A stretch of DNA of 20,921 nt from Sandaracinaceae bacterium (GTDB lineage Bacteria > Myxococcota_A > Polyangia > Polyangiales > Sandaracinaceae): NCBI GenBank assembly GCA_025056955.1, contig JANWYL010000001.1:15980-36900 (forward strand). Direction: 5' to 3'. The notes below the pieces were generated by a model that saw only the letters and a list, made by a program, of their open reading frames with translations, ran no database searches and was not told the DNA's origin. Every line of letters starts with the position of its first letter. Within the stretch, counting starts at the first letter, position 1. Position numbers and translations under genes: made by a program. This document shows positions 13,863 to 20,921 of this stretch, piece by piece.

Positions 13863-16132
13863 TGCATGACTTGTGTAGCGTGGAAGCCAAAGCGAGAGAT
13901 GATGACGAGGTTTTGAGGCGCCATACTGATTTGAAACCGCCTCTCACAAATCCGCAAAGGCATCCCACTCCTTGGTGGGTACCCTGCGATGGGTGCGGCA
14001 CATCCATTGACTGGTGGCGAGCCCCCTGTGTGGCGCTGCTTGAAGGCAACCGCCGAGCCCTCGCCTACTGCAACCCAAAGTGTCGAGAAAAATCGCTCGA
14101 GCAGCTGCGCTTGGCAGCAACACCACAGCCAACAGGACGCCAAGAGGAGCGGCGTTTTCCAACGCTTTGGACCATCGTCAAAAAAACGCCCACCAAGCCC
14201 CCCTCTGCTCCTCCATCTTTTCGCCAACACCCAACTGCCTCATCCCGAATGCCATCGCTGGGATGGGCCATGGGATTGGTCGGAGTGGCTCTCCTTGGAA
14301 CGATTTTCCCTCCGAGCTCTGGCACTTTCTCTATCGTCTCCATCCTTATCCTTGGAGCATGTGCGATTGCCTTGGTTGGAGGCCTGCATCTGCGGCAAAG
14401 CACGGGCTGGCTGGGCTACTTATCAGCCCCACTCGCTGGAATGAGCAGTTGGGTGCTCGCTCTTTTGACTTGGTATCGAGGCGAAGATGCGCGAAGGGCC
14501 CTCGCTGGCAGCGCCATTGCAATTGGCCTTGCAAACTTGCGTTGGTGGCTTGATGGCCTTGCCGAAGCCAAGCTGCTGAGCCTCGCTGAGACCCTTGAGC
14601 AAAGCCTGCCTCAGCTCGTAAGAAAAGCCAGCGGGCCAGGCAACGGCCTTTTCGTGCATCGCTTTGCAATCCGTGTCGGCGATGAAGTGGTAGTGGCCTC
14701 AGGAGAGAGCAACGGTGTCGACGGAGTGGTCATTGAAGGTCAGGCTTTGGTGCTGCCCCACCCGTCTGCCACAAGTCCGGAGCCTAAAAGTGCGGGTGAT
14801 TCGATTGGGGCAGGAAGTCGCGTGATTGACGGCATTCTCAAAGTGAGGGCCACCCGCACTGGAGACGACTCCGCAATCGATCGAGCACTTCGAATGGCCA
14901 TGGCAGCTGGACCACAATCTCCAGTCGAACGCTTTGTGACCAAGCTAAGCCTTGTGTTTTCGTCTGCGCTCTTGGGCGGAACGGTTCTCGTTCTCTTTTC
15001 GAGCGAGCCACCTCAACTCTTTGAACGGATTTCAGCCTTGCTTACAGCCCTTCCCCTTTTTTCCCTTCGCAGCACCTCGCTTCGGATCGCAAGGCAAGCC
15101 CTGCTTCAAGCCGCTCAGCAAGGGATTTTCTTCGAAGGCCTTGAGGATCTGGAAATTGCAGGCCGGCTGACCACGATTGTCCTGCCCCTTCGCGGGGTGC
15201 TCACCGGCACTCCAAGTGCAGTCCACGCCCGTTTTTTAGAAACCGGTAGGTATGCCCCAGAAGAGCTGGTCGGCATGGCAGCAGCTGTTTTGCGAAACAG
15301 CAAGCATCCCCTGGCAAAAGCGATCGTTGAACTCGCCCGCTCCATCCCTCTGCCCCCCGTTCGACGCGTGGCGGAGGAATCCGGCCGGGGCATGCGCGGA
15401 ATTGGTCCGCACGGCGAAACCCTGCTTATCGGCTCAAGGCGCTTTCTTCTCGAAGAAGGCACAAGCCTGGCCTTGGCCGAAGAAGCGGTTCAAAAAGAAC
15501 TGGAACAAGGGTTTTCAGCTGTCTTTTTCGCAATCGATGGAAGGGCGTACGCGCTTTTTTTGATCCGAGAGGAAATTCACCCAAGTGCCCGCCCTGCCGT
15601 CCAAGAGTGGATCGATGCGGGGCTCACAGTCATCTGTCTCTCCGGAAACCATCGCTTGACCGTTGAAGCCATCGCACGGCAAGTGGACATCGATCAGATC
15701 AAAGCCGAGCTCACTTTTGAAGAACAACGCCAAGAGATCGAGTACTTGCGTGAACTTGGCAATCGCGTGGGCCTCGTCGGCCACCCCCAACTGCACGGGG
15801 GGCTGTTGGGCCTGAGCGATCTTCCCATCCAACTCCGAGGTGTTGGGGGAAGCAATCTGCCAAGAGGCATTGCCCTTGCCACCTCCGACCTTCGCGATGC
15901 CTCAAGGGCAGTGCGCATCGCCCGCTCTGCCCTGCACGCCACACAGCAGGCGATTTTGCTCTCTGCCTTGGGAAGTGCCCTTTTGACCCTCCTCGGAGGC
16001 GCTGGCCTCGCGTCCCTTGCGTCGATTGCGGCCCTCTCTTCTGCGATTGACGTGCTGGCGCTATGGACAGCCCTCCGTGCCGCAGGGCCGCTCCATCGCC
16101 ACCGCCTGCTTTCTCTCTCGCTCAGTCGGTGA
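13862..16132 (+). CDS. P1B-type ATPase-like membrane protein lacking catalytic motifs (pseudo-ATPase)
   Basis: Full-length 756-residue protein with the layout of a heavy-metal P-type ATPase: an N-terminal Cys cluster (C42, C45, C56, C70, C74), membrane segments at about 132-150, 155-175 and 185-204, an actuator-like region at 265-335, a membrane pair at 358-400, a P/N-like domain at 415-660 and a C-terminal membrane pair at 690-740. It keeps SKHP (H482-P483), GIFFEGLEDLE (421-431) and IHPSARPAV. It lacks the functional residues. The phosphorylated Asp of DKTG is Pro442 (LPLRGVLT), CPC is LPL (397-399), TGES is not present, SGDN is SGNH with Asn596, and GDGxND is GHPQLH (640-645). It therefore should not form the phosphoenzyme or pump by the known mechanism. 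A regulatory or metal-binding role is conceivable. The ATG at 13862 is preferred; TTG 13829 is the alternative. The end overlaps ykuD by 11 nt. Confidence 0.82.
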   Translation: MHDLCSVEAKARDDDEVLRRHTDLKPPLTNPQRHPTPWWVPCDGCGTSIDWWRAPCVALLEGNRRALAYCNPKCREKSLEQLRLAATPQPTGRQEERRFPTLWTIVKKTPTKPPSAPPSFRQHPTASSRMPSLGWAMGLVGVALLGTIFPPSSGTFSIVSILILGACAIALVGGLHLRQSTGWLGYLSAPLAGMSSWVLALLTWYRGEDARRALAGSAIAIGLANLRWWLDGLAEAKLLSLAETLEQSLPQLVRKASGPGNGLFVHRFAIRVGDEVVVASGESNGVDGVVIEGQALVLPHPSATSPEPKSAGDSIGAGSRVIDGILKVRATRTGDDSAIDRALRMAMAAGPQSPVERFVTKLSLVFSSALLGGTVLVLFSSEPPQLFERISALLTALPLFSLRSTSLRIARQALLQAAQQGIFFEGLEDLEIAGRLTTIVLPLRGVLTGTPSAVHARFLETGRYAPEELVGMAAAVLRNSKHPLAKAIVELARSIPLPPVRRVAEESGRGMRGIGPHGETLLIGSRRFLLEEGTSLALAEEAVQKELEQGFSAVFFAIDGRAYALFLIREEIHPSARPAVQEWIDAGLTVICLSGNHRLTVEAIARQVDIDQIKAELTFEEQRQEIEYLRELGNRVGLVGHPQLHGGLLGLSDLPIQLRGVGGSNLPRGIALATSDLRDASRAVRIARSALHATQQAILLSALGSALLTLLGGAGLASLASIAALSSAIDVLALWTALRAAGPLHRHRLLSLSLSR

Positions 16133-17774
16133 TGTACACCCAAGTGCCAGGCCGTTTTGGAGTGGCCACAACGCCGTGCCAACCTGGTGGCAAAGCAGGC
16201 AAAGTCCAGAGAAAAAGCCACCTCGCATCCGCAGGAGCGAGGTTCACGCACCCATGGCTGCGCGTGCGGCCAAACTGGTTATGCCAAAACGCACCATGGA
16301 GGGCGTAGCTGCCCTCAAAGTACATGGTCCATGGAACATCTTCGATCGAGTACGGGTCAGTTGGAGAGTCTGGTTCGTCCATTGTGGCTGAAATGTGCTT
16401 GCTTTGGATGCGAAACATGCCTGTGGGCGTTTCAAAGCCCTCTTTCCCAGTTGAAACAAGTGTTGCAAACACTGGATGATCGCCTTCGTAAGCAACGAGG
16501 GTTTGTTCAGAAAGATCGACATGAATCCACTTTTCGTTTTCCCCGATGCTTTTTGGCCGCTCGATTGGGTGAATGACCCTGAGGTTGAGGTCACGAATCA
16601 GGCGGCCATCTCGATCGATGTGGTAACGGGCTCCCCCTTTGACAAACACTTCACCTGTAAGCCGCAACACCTCGTGGTATTCGAGGTCCCCCCCCACTTT
16701 GAGGGCTCCTGTCACGGGGTCGCGCCAAAAAAAGCGAGCCCCTCGGCGGTACACAAAAGCCACAGGCGGATTCCACTCTCCTCCAAAGACGACACCGCGC
16801 ATGGCAGGTGGGACCACCTCAACCATCGCATCGGCTGGAACGTAGGCCCCTCTAATCGTGCGGTAGTAGCGAATTGAGCCATCCGTTTCTTCCCGATCCA
16901 CGCTCACGTAAAACCCCCTTTCCATACGCATGCGAAAAAATGAGGGAAGAGAAGGAGCATTTCCTCCTCGCTCGGCATTCGAAACAGCATGGGGAGGGGC
17001 CTCAAGGCGGGGATTTGGGCCTTCGTTTGGCCGTGGAGTGGCCTGTGCCAACGCCTTAAGACGCGCCCTCTCTTCCCCTAAGCGATTCATGATGTGTTCT
17101 CCCTCTATGAGCTCTGCAGGCGTCGGAATGCGCCAAAACTGAGGCGCATCCGGTCGCATGACCTGGGCATAGGCATAAGGAAGGGCAGCTTCGAGCGCAG
17201 GAGCCACAGGCGATGACTCAAAGCTTTGAGGAGTCTCGCCGATCAGAAAGCCTTCGCCGCGGCACACATATCCTCCGCCAACCACTTCATGCCAAGTGCG
17301 GGCACAGCCAGGGCCCTTGACACCACGACGCGCTCGAAATTGAGCCCCACGGCGCATGTAACCGACAATCAAACTCGAGCCATCTGGCTTGGCACGGATG
17401 TGAGCCAAATAGTGGTAGCAAACCCCATGAAGTGGCCACTCTTGCTCAAAGGCCAAACGCTCGGCCTCACGGCGGGCACGGAGCTCTGCCTCGATGTCCA
17501 CTGGGGGGGGTAAGACAGAAGCGTCGGTCTGAGAAGTTTGAGAAGTCTGAGAAGATGGAGAAGCCTCGGCTGCTTTGGCTTGAGCCGGTGCCTGGACCAA
17601 ACCCGTATCAGCAGGGGCTTCGCTGCCCTCTCCAAGGGTTCGGCTTGGAGAAGAGGAAGCCGTTGGAATGCCCCCATCCCCCTTACGCCCCTGAGGAGCA
17701 TCAAGGCCGCGACACCCAGGGAAGCAAGTGAGAACAAGCGCAAGGCATGTCGCCAGATGAACCTCACGTGGCAT
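16122..17774 (-). CDS. L,D-transpeptidase (YkuD domain) exported protein with SH3-like module
   Basis: Exported protein of 550 residues that should cross-link peptidoglycan or attach proteins to it. The C-terminal YkuD domain (about 395-540) ends in the diagnostic SHGCVNL with catalytic Cys509 and His507, preceded by LHGAFW. The N-terminus has a hydrophobic signal peptide with Cys21 in FPGC; the -3 Phe is unusual for a lipobox, so lipidation is likely but not certain. A low-complexity Ser/Thr/Gln/Ala/Pro linker (about 25-90) follows. Residues about 117-180 look like a bacterial SH3-like module (HIRAKP...GYMRRG...WHEVVGGGYVC), and a second beta-rich region lies at about 285-385. The ATG at 17774 is used; a TTG directly precedes it. 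The gene lies 57 nt downstream of folD on the same strand. Confidence 0.9.
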   Translation of the reverse strand: MPREVHLATCLALVLTCFPGCRGLDAPQGRKGDGGIPTASSSPSRTLGEGSEAPADTGLVQAPAQAKAAEASPSSQTSQTSQTDASVLPPPVDIEAELRARREAERLAFEQEWPLHGVCYHYLAHIRAKPDGSSLIVGYMRRGAQFRARRGVKGPGCARTWHEVVGGGYVCRGEGFLIGETPQSFESSPVAPALEAALPYAYAQVMRPDAPQFWRIPTPAELIEGEHIMNRLGEERARLKALAQATPRPNEGPNPRLEAPPHAVSNAERGGNAPSLPSFFRMRMERGFYVSVDREETDGSIRYYRTIRGAYVPADAMVEVVPPAMRGVVFGGEWNPPVAFVYRRGARFFWRDPVTGALKVGGDLEYHEVLRLTGEVFVKGGARYHIDRDGRLIRDLNLRVIHPIERPKSIGENEKWIHVDLSEQTLVAYEGDHPVFATLVSTGKEGFETPTGMFRIQSKHISATMDEPDSPTDPYSIEDVPWTMYFEGSYALHGAFWHNQFGRTRSHGCVNLAPADARWLFLWTLPALPPGWHGVVATPKRPGTWVYITD

Positions 17775-17831
17775 CAAGCAACGATTCGCACGAAGAGAGG
17801 GGCAGGTCCAAAAAAGCGCAAAGATGAGGCT

Positions 17832-18683
17832 TCAACCCAATCGCCCCCAGGCCGCCTCTAGGACATTGCGCAAAAGCATGGCAACGGTCATGGGGCCAAC
17901 ACCTCCTGGAACGGGAGTGATGGCTGCTGCCCTGCCGATGGCCCCTTCAAAATCGACATCGCCAACCAAAGTGCCTTCCGTTTTATTGATGCCCACATCG
18001 ATCACAACAGCTCCCTGCCGCAACCATTCGCCGCGAATCAGTCGGGGCCTTCCAGCAGCAGCAACGAGCACCTCGGCCTCGCCAACCAGCTTGTCAAGGT
18101 CGGCACTTTGCGAGTGCGCAATCGTCACTGTGGCGTCGCGCTCAAGCAACATGGCTGACATGGGCTTGCCAACCAATGCGGAACGCCCAACCACCAGGGC
18201 CCGCTTCCCTTGAAGCCTGATTTTGGCTTCTTCTAAAAGGGCCATGCAACCAAGAGGCGTGCAGGGGCGTAAGCCCTTGCGTCCGGTCCACAAGGCACCT
18301 GCATTGTGAGGTGTAAGCCCATCGACATCTTTTTGGGGGTCGATGGCTGCAATCACCGCATCGCCATCGACCCCCTTTGGAAGTGGCAATTGGACAAGAA
18401 TGCCATCGACCGTGGGATCGGTATTGAGCTCGTGGATTTTCGAAATCAGAGAAGCAGCACTCGTTTCTTCTGGCAAACGGAGCACTTTCCCTTCGATTCC
18501 AACTTCCCGAGCAGCTTCCTCTTTTTTGCGCACATAAATCTGGGAGGGGGGATGCGAGCCAACCAGGATGACCACAAGGCGGGGGGCCCTTTGGGCCCGA
18601 CTGCAAAACTCCCGTACTCCACAGGCCACCTCTTCACGGATGCGTTTGGCGAGGGCTTTTCCGTCGAGAATTACCGTGTGCAT
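17832..18683 (-). CDS. folD: Bifunctional methylenetetrahydrofolate dehydrogenase/methenyl-THF cyclohydrolase
   Basis: Cytoplasmic one-carbon enzyme that interconverts 5,10-methylene-THF and 10-formyl-THF with NADP+, feeding purine synthesis and formyl-Met-tRNA. The length of 283 residues is standard for FolD. Key residues are Tyr50 and Lys54 in YVRKKEEA, Gln98 in GILVQLPLP, Asp121 in KDVDGLTPHN, PCTPLG at 140-145, the Rossmann VVGRSALVGKPM and the terminal TPVPGGVGPMT. Nothing is missing. The ATG at 18683 has AGG 7 nt upstream; a TTG at 18722 would add 13 residues that do not fit the family. It lies 51 nt downstream of ileS and upstream of the ykuD gene, all on the minus strand, consistent with one transcript. 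Confidence 0.96.
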   Translation of the reverse strand: MHTVILDGKALAKRIREEVACGVREFCSRAQRAPRLVVILVGSHPPSQIYVRKKEEAAREVGIEGKVLRLPEETSAASLISKIHELNTDPTVDGILVQLPLPKGVDGDAVIAAIDPQKDVDGLTPHNAGALWTGRKGLRPCTPLGCMALLEEAKIRLQGKRALVVGRSALVGKPMSAMLLERDATVTIAHSQSADLDKLVGEAEVLVAAAGRPRLIRGEWLRQGAVVIDVGINKTEGTLVGDVDFEGAIGRAAAITPVPGGVGPMTVAMLLRNVLEAAWGRLG

Positions 18684-18734
18684 GCCCGCACCTGGCTTGG
18701 TCCACTTCAGCCTGGGGATCAACTCCCCATATCG

Positions 18735-20921
18735 CTATCGTTCTCCTCGCTCGATTGGAGCGATCGCAAAGCGCAACAGCGTCCCTTCAACTTCGCTCTC
18801 GTGCAGCATCCCATCGCTTTCGCTGCACACCTCCTTGCGCTCAACAGAGAGAGCCAAAGCCTCGCTTCCGATATAGGGTGCATGCGCCTCAATGGCCTCC
18901 GCAAGCTCGCCTTGCGCAGACCAAACCAAGCGAATGCGCGCCTCATAGGGGAGATCCATGGCTTTTCGGGCAGCTTGAATGCGAGAGAGCACCTCTCTGG
19001 CCAAGCCCTTGCGCCTCAGTTCGGGAGTAATGGTTGTATCGAGAAGGACCACGAGGCCGCGCTCAGAAGCAGCTGCAAAGCCCTCCTTGGCCGCAAAGCG
19101 CACTTCGATTTCGCTTTCCGCAAGCCGCAAGCGCTTTCCGCCCTCGATTTCGATCTCGACCTCGCCCTCCGAGCGCAATGCCTCGTAAATGGCCTTGGCA
19201 TCAGCGCGCTCGAGCGCTTTGCGGCAAGCCGGCATGTCTTTGCCAAGCCGCGAACCAAGCAGCCGATAGTTTGGGACCACCTGCACCTCAGCAAAAGCGT
19301 AGGGCTCACTCGCCAGCTCCACCCTCTCGACATTGAGCTCTTCTTCAATGAGAAAACGCCTTTCAAAGATGGCTTGCCTTTCGCGTTCGCTGGCTGCAAC
19401 GACAATGGCCCTCGAAAGAGGCTGCCTCACCTTGATCTTGCGTGCCGCCCGCACTTGGGCACCAAGCGAAACGGCCCTCCTCACAAGGGCCATCGCCCAA
19501 AGAAGCTCCGGTGCATCCCGCTCGGGCTCGGGAGTTGGGTAATCGAGGAGATGCACGCTCAAAGGCGCCTCTGGATCCACCTTTCGCACCAAACGCTCAT
19601 ACATCGCTTCTCCGAGGAAGGGTGCAAAAGGAGCGATCAACTTCGCCAAATCGACGAGCACCTCGTAGAGAGTGGAAAAAGCAGCATTTTTGTCATGATC
19701 GTTGACGCCAGTTGGGGCCCAAAAGCGAGAGCGACTGCGTCGAACATACCAATTTGAAAGCGATTCAACGAATTCGTCGATGCATCGGGCAGCAGGGTGG
19801 GTGCGAAAGCGCTCAAGCGAGCCGTCGACCTCGCGAATCGTCTGGTTAAGCTCGGCCAAAATCCAGCGATCGAGCTCAGAGCGGGTTGAAATTGGGGGCT
19901 TTTCAAGCGAGGGCCGCCACCCATCGATTTGGGCATAGGTGGTAAAGAAAGAAAGGACGTTCCAAACTTTGATGAGAAGCTCTCTTGCGGCATCGATGAC
20001 AGCCCCTTCGAACCAGCGATTGGTCTGACCAGGCACGCTTTGCCGATAGAGGGCCCAGCGGAGGGCATCGGCGCCATGGGCTTCGATAAGCGCGATTGGG
20101 TCTTTGTAGTTTTTGAGCGATTTGCTGAGTTTTTGGCCCCTTTCGTCAGTGATCAAGCCAAGCACAGTGCAGTGACGAAATGGATGGGGTTTTGGAGCTT
20201 CGGGAAAAACCATCGTGGAGATGGCCAAAAGCGCGTAGAACCATCCCCTGGTTTGATCGATGGCCTCGGTGATAAAATCAGCTGGAAACTCGGCCAAAAA
20301 AGCCTCCTGCCCGCGGTGGGGATACCCGTGTTGGGCAAAAGGCATGCAGCCAGAGTCAAACCAGCAATCGATCACATCGGGAACGCGGCGATAGACGCCT
20401 GGCTCCCCGGGCACGCTGAAAACCACTTGGTCAATCCACGGCTTATGGACCGCCAAGTGTTCGCTGAGAGCAGGGTTTTTTGCCCGCGCCTGCTCAAAAG
20501 GCTCAAGGGCCCGTGGATTCAAGGAAAGAACCTCATCAAGCGAAGCGATGGCCCGAATCGAGCCCGTTTCGTCGTTGATCCAAATCGGAAGCGGCGTTCC
20601 CCAAAAGCGCTCTCGCGAAAGCGCCCAGTCCACATTGCTCCGCAAAAACTCCCCAAAGCGACCCTCCTTTATGTGTGCAGGCTCCCAGTCAATCGCCAAG
20701 TTATTGGCCATGATTTCATCAATCACCTGGGTCGTCCGAATGAACCAGGACTTGCGCGCGTATTGGATGAGGGGATCGCTCATTTTGCGCCAGCAGAATG
20801 GGTAGTCGTGCCGATAAACCTCCTCGCGCAGCAAAAGACCTCGCTCGCGCAAGTTGCGGATGATTTCGCGATCGGCATCCTTGCAAAAGCGCCCAGCCCA
20901 AGGCCTCACCTCATCTGTAAA
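18735..20921 (-). CDS. ileS: Isoleucyl-tRNA synthetase, C-terminal three quarters (5' end outside window)
   Basis: Class I synthetase that charges tRNA-Ile, with a CP1 editing domain upstream of the visible part. The frame is open to the window edge, so 728 residues are present and the N-terminus (with HIGH) lies beyond. The start of the fragment, FTDEVRPWAGRF-KDADREII, joins the end of the editing domain. The KMSKS loop is present as KLSKS (about 20122-20145). The YPFCWR...SWFIRT segment and the long C-terminal region (LDTTITPELRRKGLAREV...) match the eukaryote-like IleRS2 class found in some bacteria. That class is known for reduced mupirocin sensitivity; this is family knowledge, not shown here. 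The C-terminal four-Cys zinc finger of IleRS1 is absent, as expected. FolD follows. Confidence 0.94.
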   Translation of the reverse strand, partial: FTDEVRPWAGRFCKDADREIIRNLRERGLLLREEVYRHDYPFCWRKMSDPLIQYARKSWFIRTTQVIDEIMANNLAIDWEPAHIKEGRFGEFLRSNVDWALSRERFWGTPLPIWINDETGSIRAIASLDEVLSLNPRALEPFEQARAKNPALSEHLAVHKPWIDQVVFSVPGEPGVYRRVPDVIDCWFDSGCMPFAQHGYPHRGQEAFLAEFPADFITEAIDQTRGWFYALLAISTMVFPEAPKPHPFRHCTVLGLITDERGQKLSKSLKNYKDPIALIEAHGADALRWALYRQSVPGQTNRWFEGAVIDAARELLIKVWNVLSFFTTYAQIDGWRPSLEKPPISTRSELDRWILAELNQTIREVDGSLERFRTHPAARCIDEFVESLSNWYVRRSRSRFWAPTGVNDHDKNAAFSTLYEVLVDLAKLIAPFAPFLGEAMYERLVRKVDPEAPLSVHLLDYPTPEPERDAPELLWAMALVRRAVSLGAQVRAARKIKVRQPLSRAIVVAASERERQAIFERRFLIEEELNVERVELASEPYAFAEVQVVPNYRLLGSRLGKDMPACRKALERADAKAIYEALRSEGEVEIEIEGGKRLRLAESEIEVRFAAKEGFAAASERGLVVLLDTTITPELRRKGLAREVLSRIQAARKAMDLPYEARIRLVWSAQGELAEAIEAHAPYIGSEALALSVERKEVCSESDGMLHESEVEGTLLRFAIAPIERGER

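Noticed and set aside
18306..19757. Plus-strand open frame of 483 codons across folD and ileS
   Set aside because: It lies antisense to two strongly conserved genes, spans their junction, and its protein has no recognisable domain; it is a by-product of their codon usage.
1..20921. CRISPR arrays, insertion sequences, prophage or toxin-antitoxin modules
   Set aside because: I looked for direct repeats with spacers, transposase or integrase motifs and small paired genes, and saw none.

Overview
The window is an ordinary-looking bacterial chromosomal segment: densely coded, moderately GC-rich, with no phage, IS or CRISPR signals. Several secreted proteins have a lipobox followed by an Asp/Gly-rich linker. 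The asparaginyl-tRNA synthetase and isoleucyl-tRNA synthetase sequences look like the archaeal/eukaryote-like bacterial types, and the S1-type protein carries acidic and arginine-rich tracts. Together these suggest a Myxococcota/Bradymonadota-like ('deltaproteobacterial') organism. That is an inference from protein style, not a proven placement.

Layout. 1-1088 (+): the end of asnS, then a pgsA phosphatidyltransferase. 1092-2543 (-) and 2762-5512 (+): a divergent pair of lipoprotein hydrolases, an enterochelin-esterase-like protein and a neutral-ceramidase-like protein, sharing a 218-bp upstream region. 5509-8516 (-): a thiolase and, upstream of it, a large Kelch-like lipoprotein. 8569-8641 (-): tRNA-Val(CAC). 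8676-10841 (-): a five-S1-domain RNA-binding protein. 11020-12339 (+): M18 aminopeptidase. 12341-13656 (-): cutA and a patatin-like phospholipase. 13862-16132 (+): a P-type-ATPase-like membrane protein that has lost its catalytic motifs. 16122-20921 (-): ykuD-type L,D-transpeptidase, folD and the C-terminal three quarters of ileS, in the transcription order ileS, folD, ykuD.

How the genes relate. Housekeeping translation, one-carbon and lipid genes (asnS, pgsA, tRNA-Val, S1, folD, ileS) are interleaved with envelope and lipid-acting proteins (esterase, ceramidase, patatin, Kelch lipoprotein, L,D-transpeptidase). No single pathway unites them. All four convergent gene pairs abut or overlap (3-nt gap, 4-nt overlap, 1-nt gap, 11-nt overlap), leaving no room for ordinary terminators. 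No gene-free stretch exceeds 300 bases; the largest are 2544-2761, 13657-13861 and 10842-11019.

The most unusual item is the P-type-ATPase-like protein at 13862-16132. It keeps the P1B-type fold landmarks (membrane segments, SKHP motif, GIFFEG region), but the phosphorylated Asp, the CPC metal site, the actuator TGES, the SGDN/TGDx motif and the GDGxND motif are all replaced. It looks like an intact, full-length pseudo-ATPase with an added N-terminal cysteine cluster.
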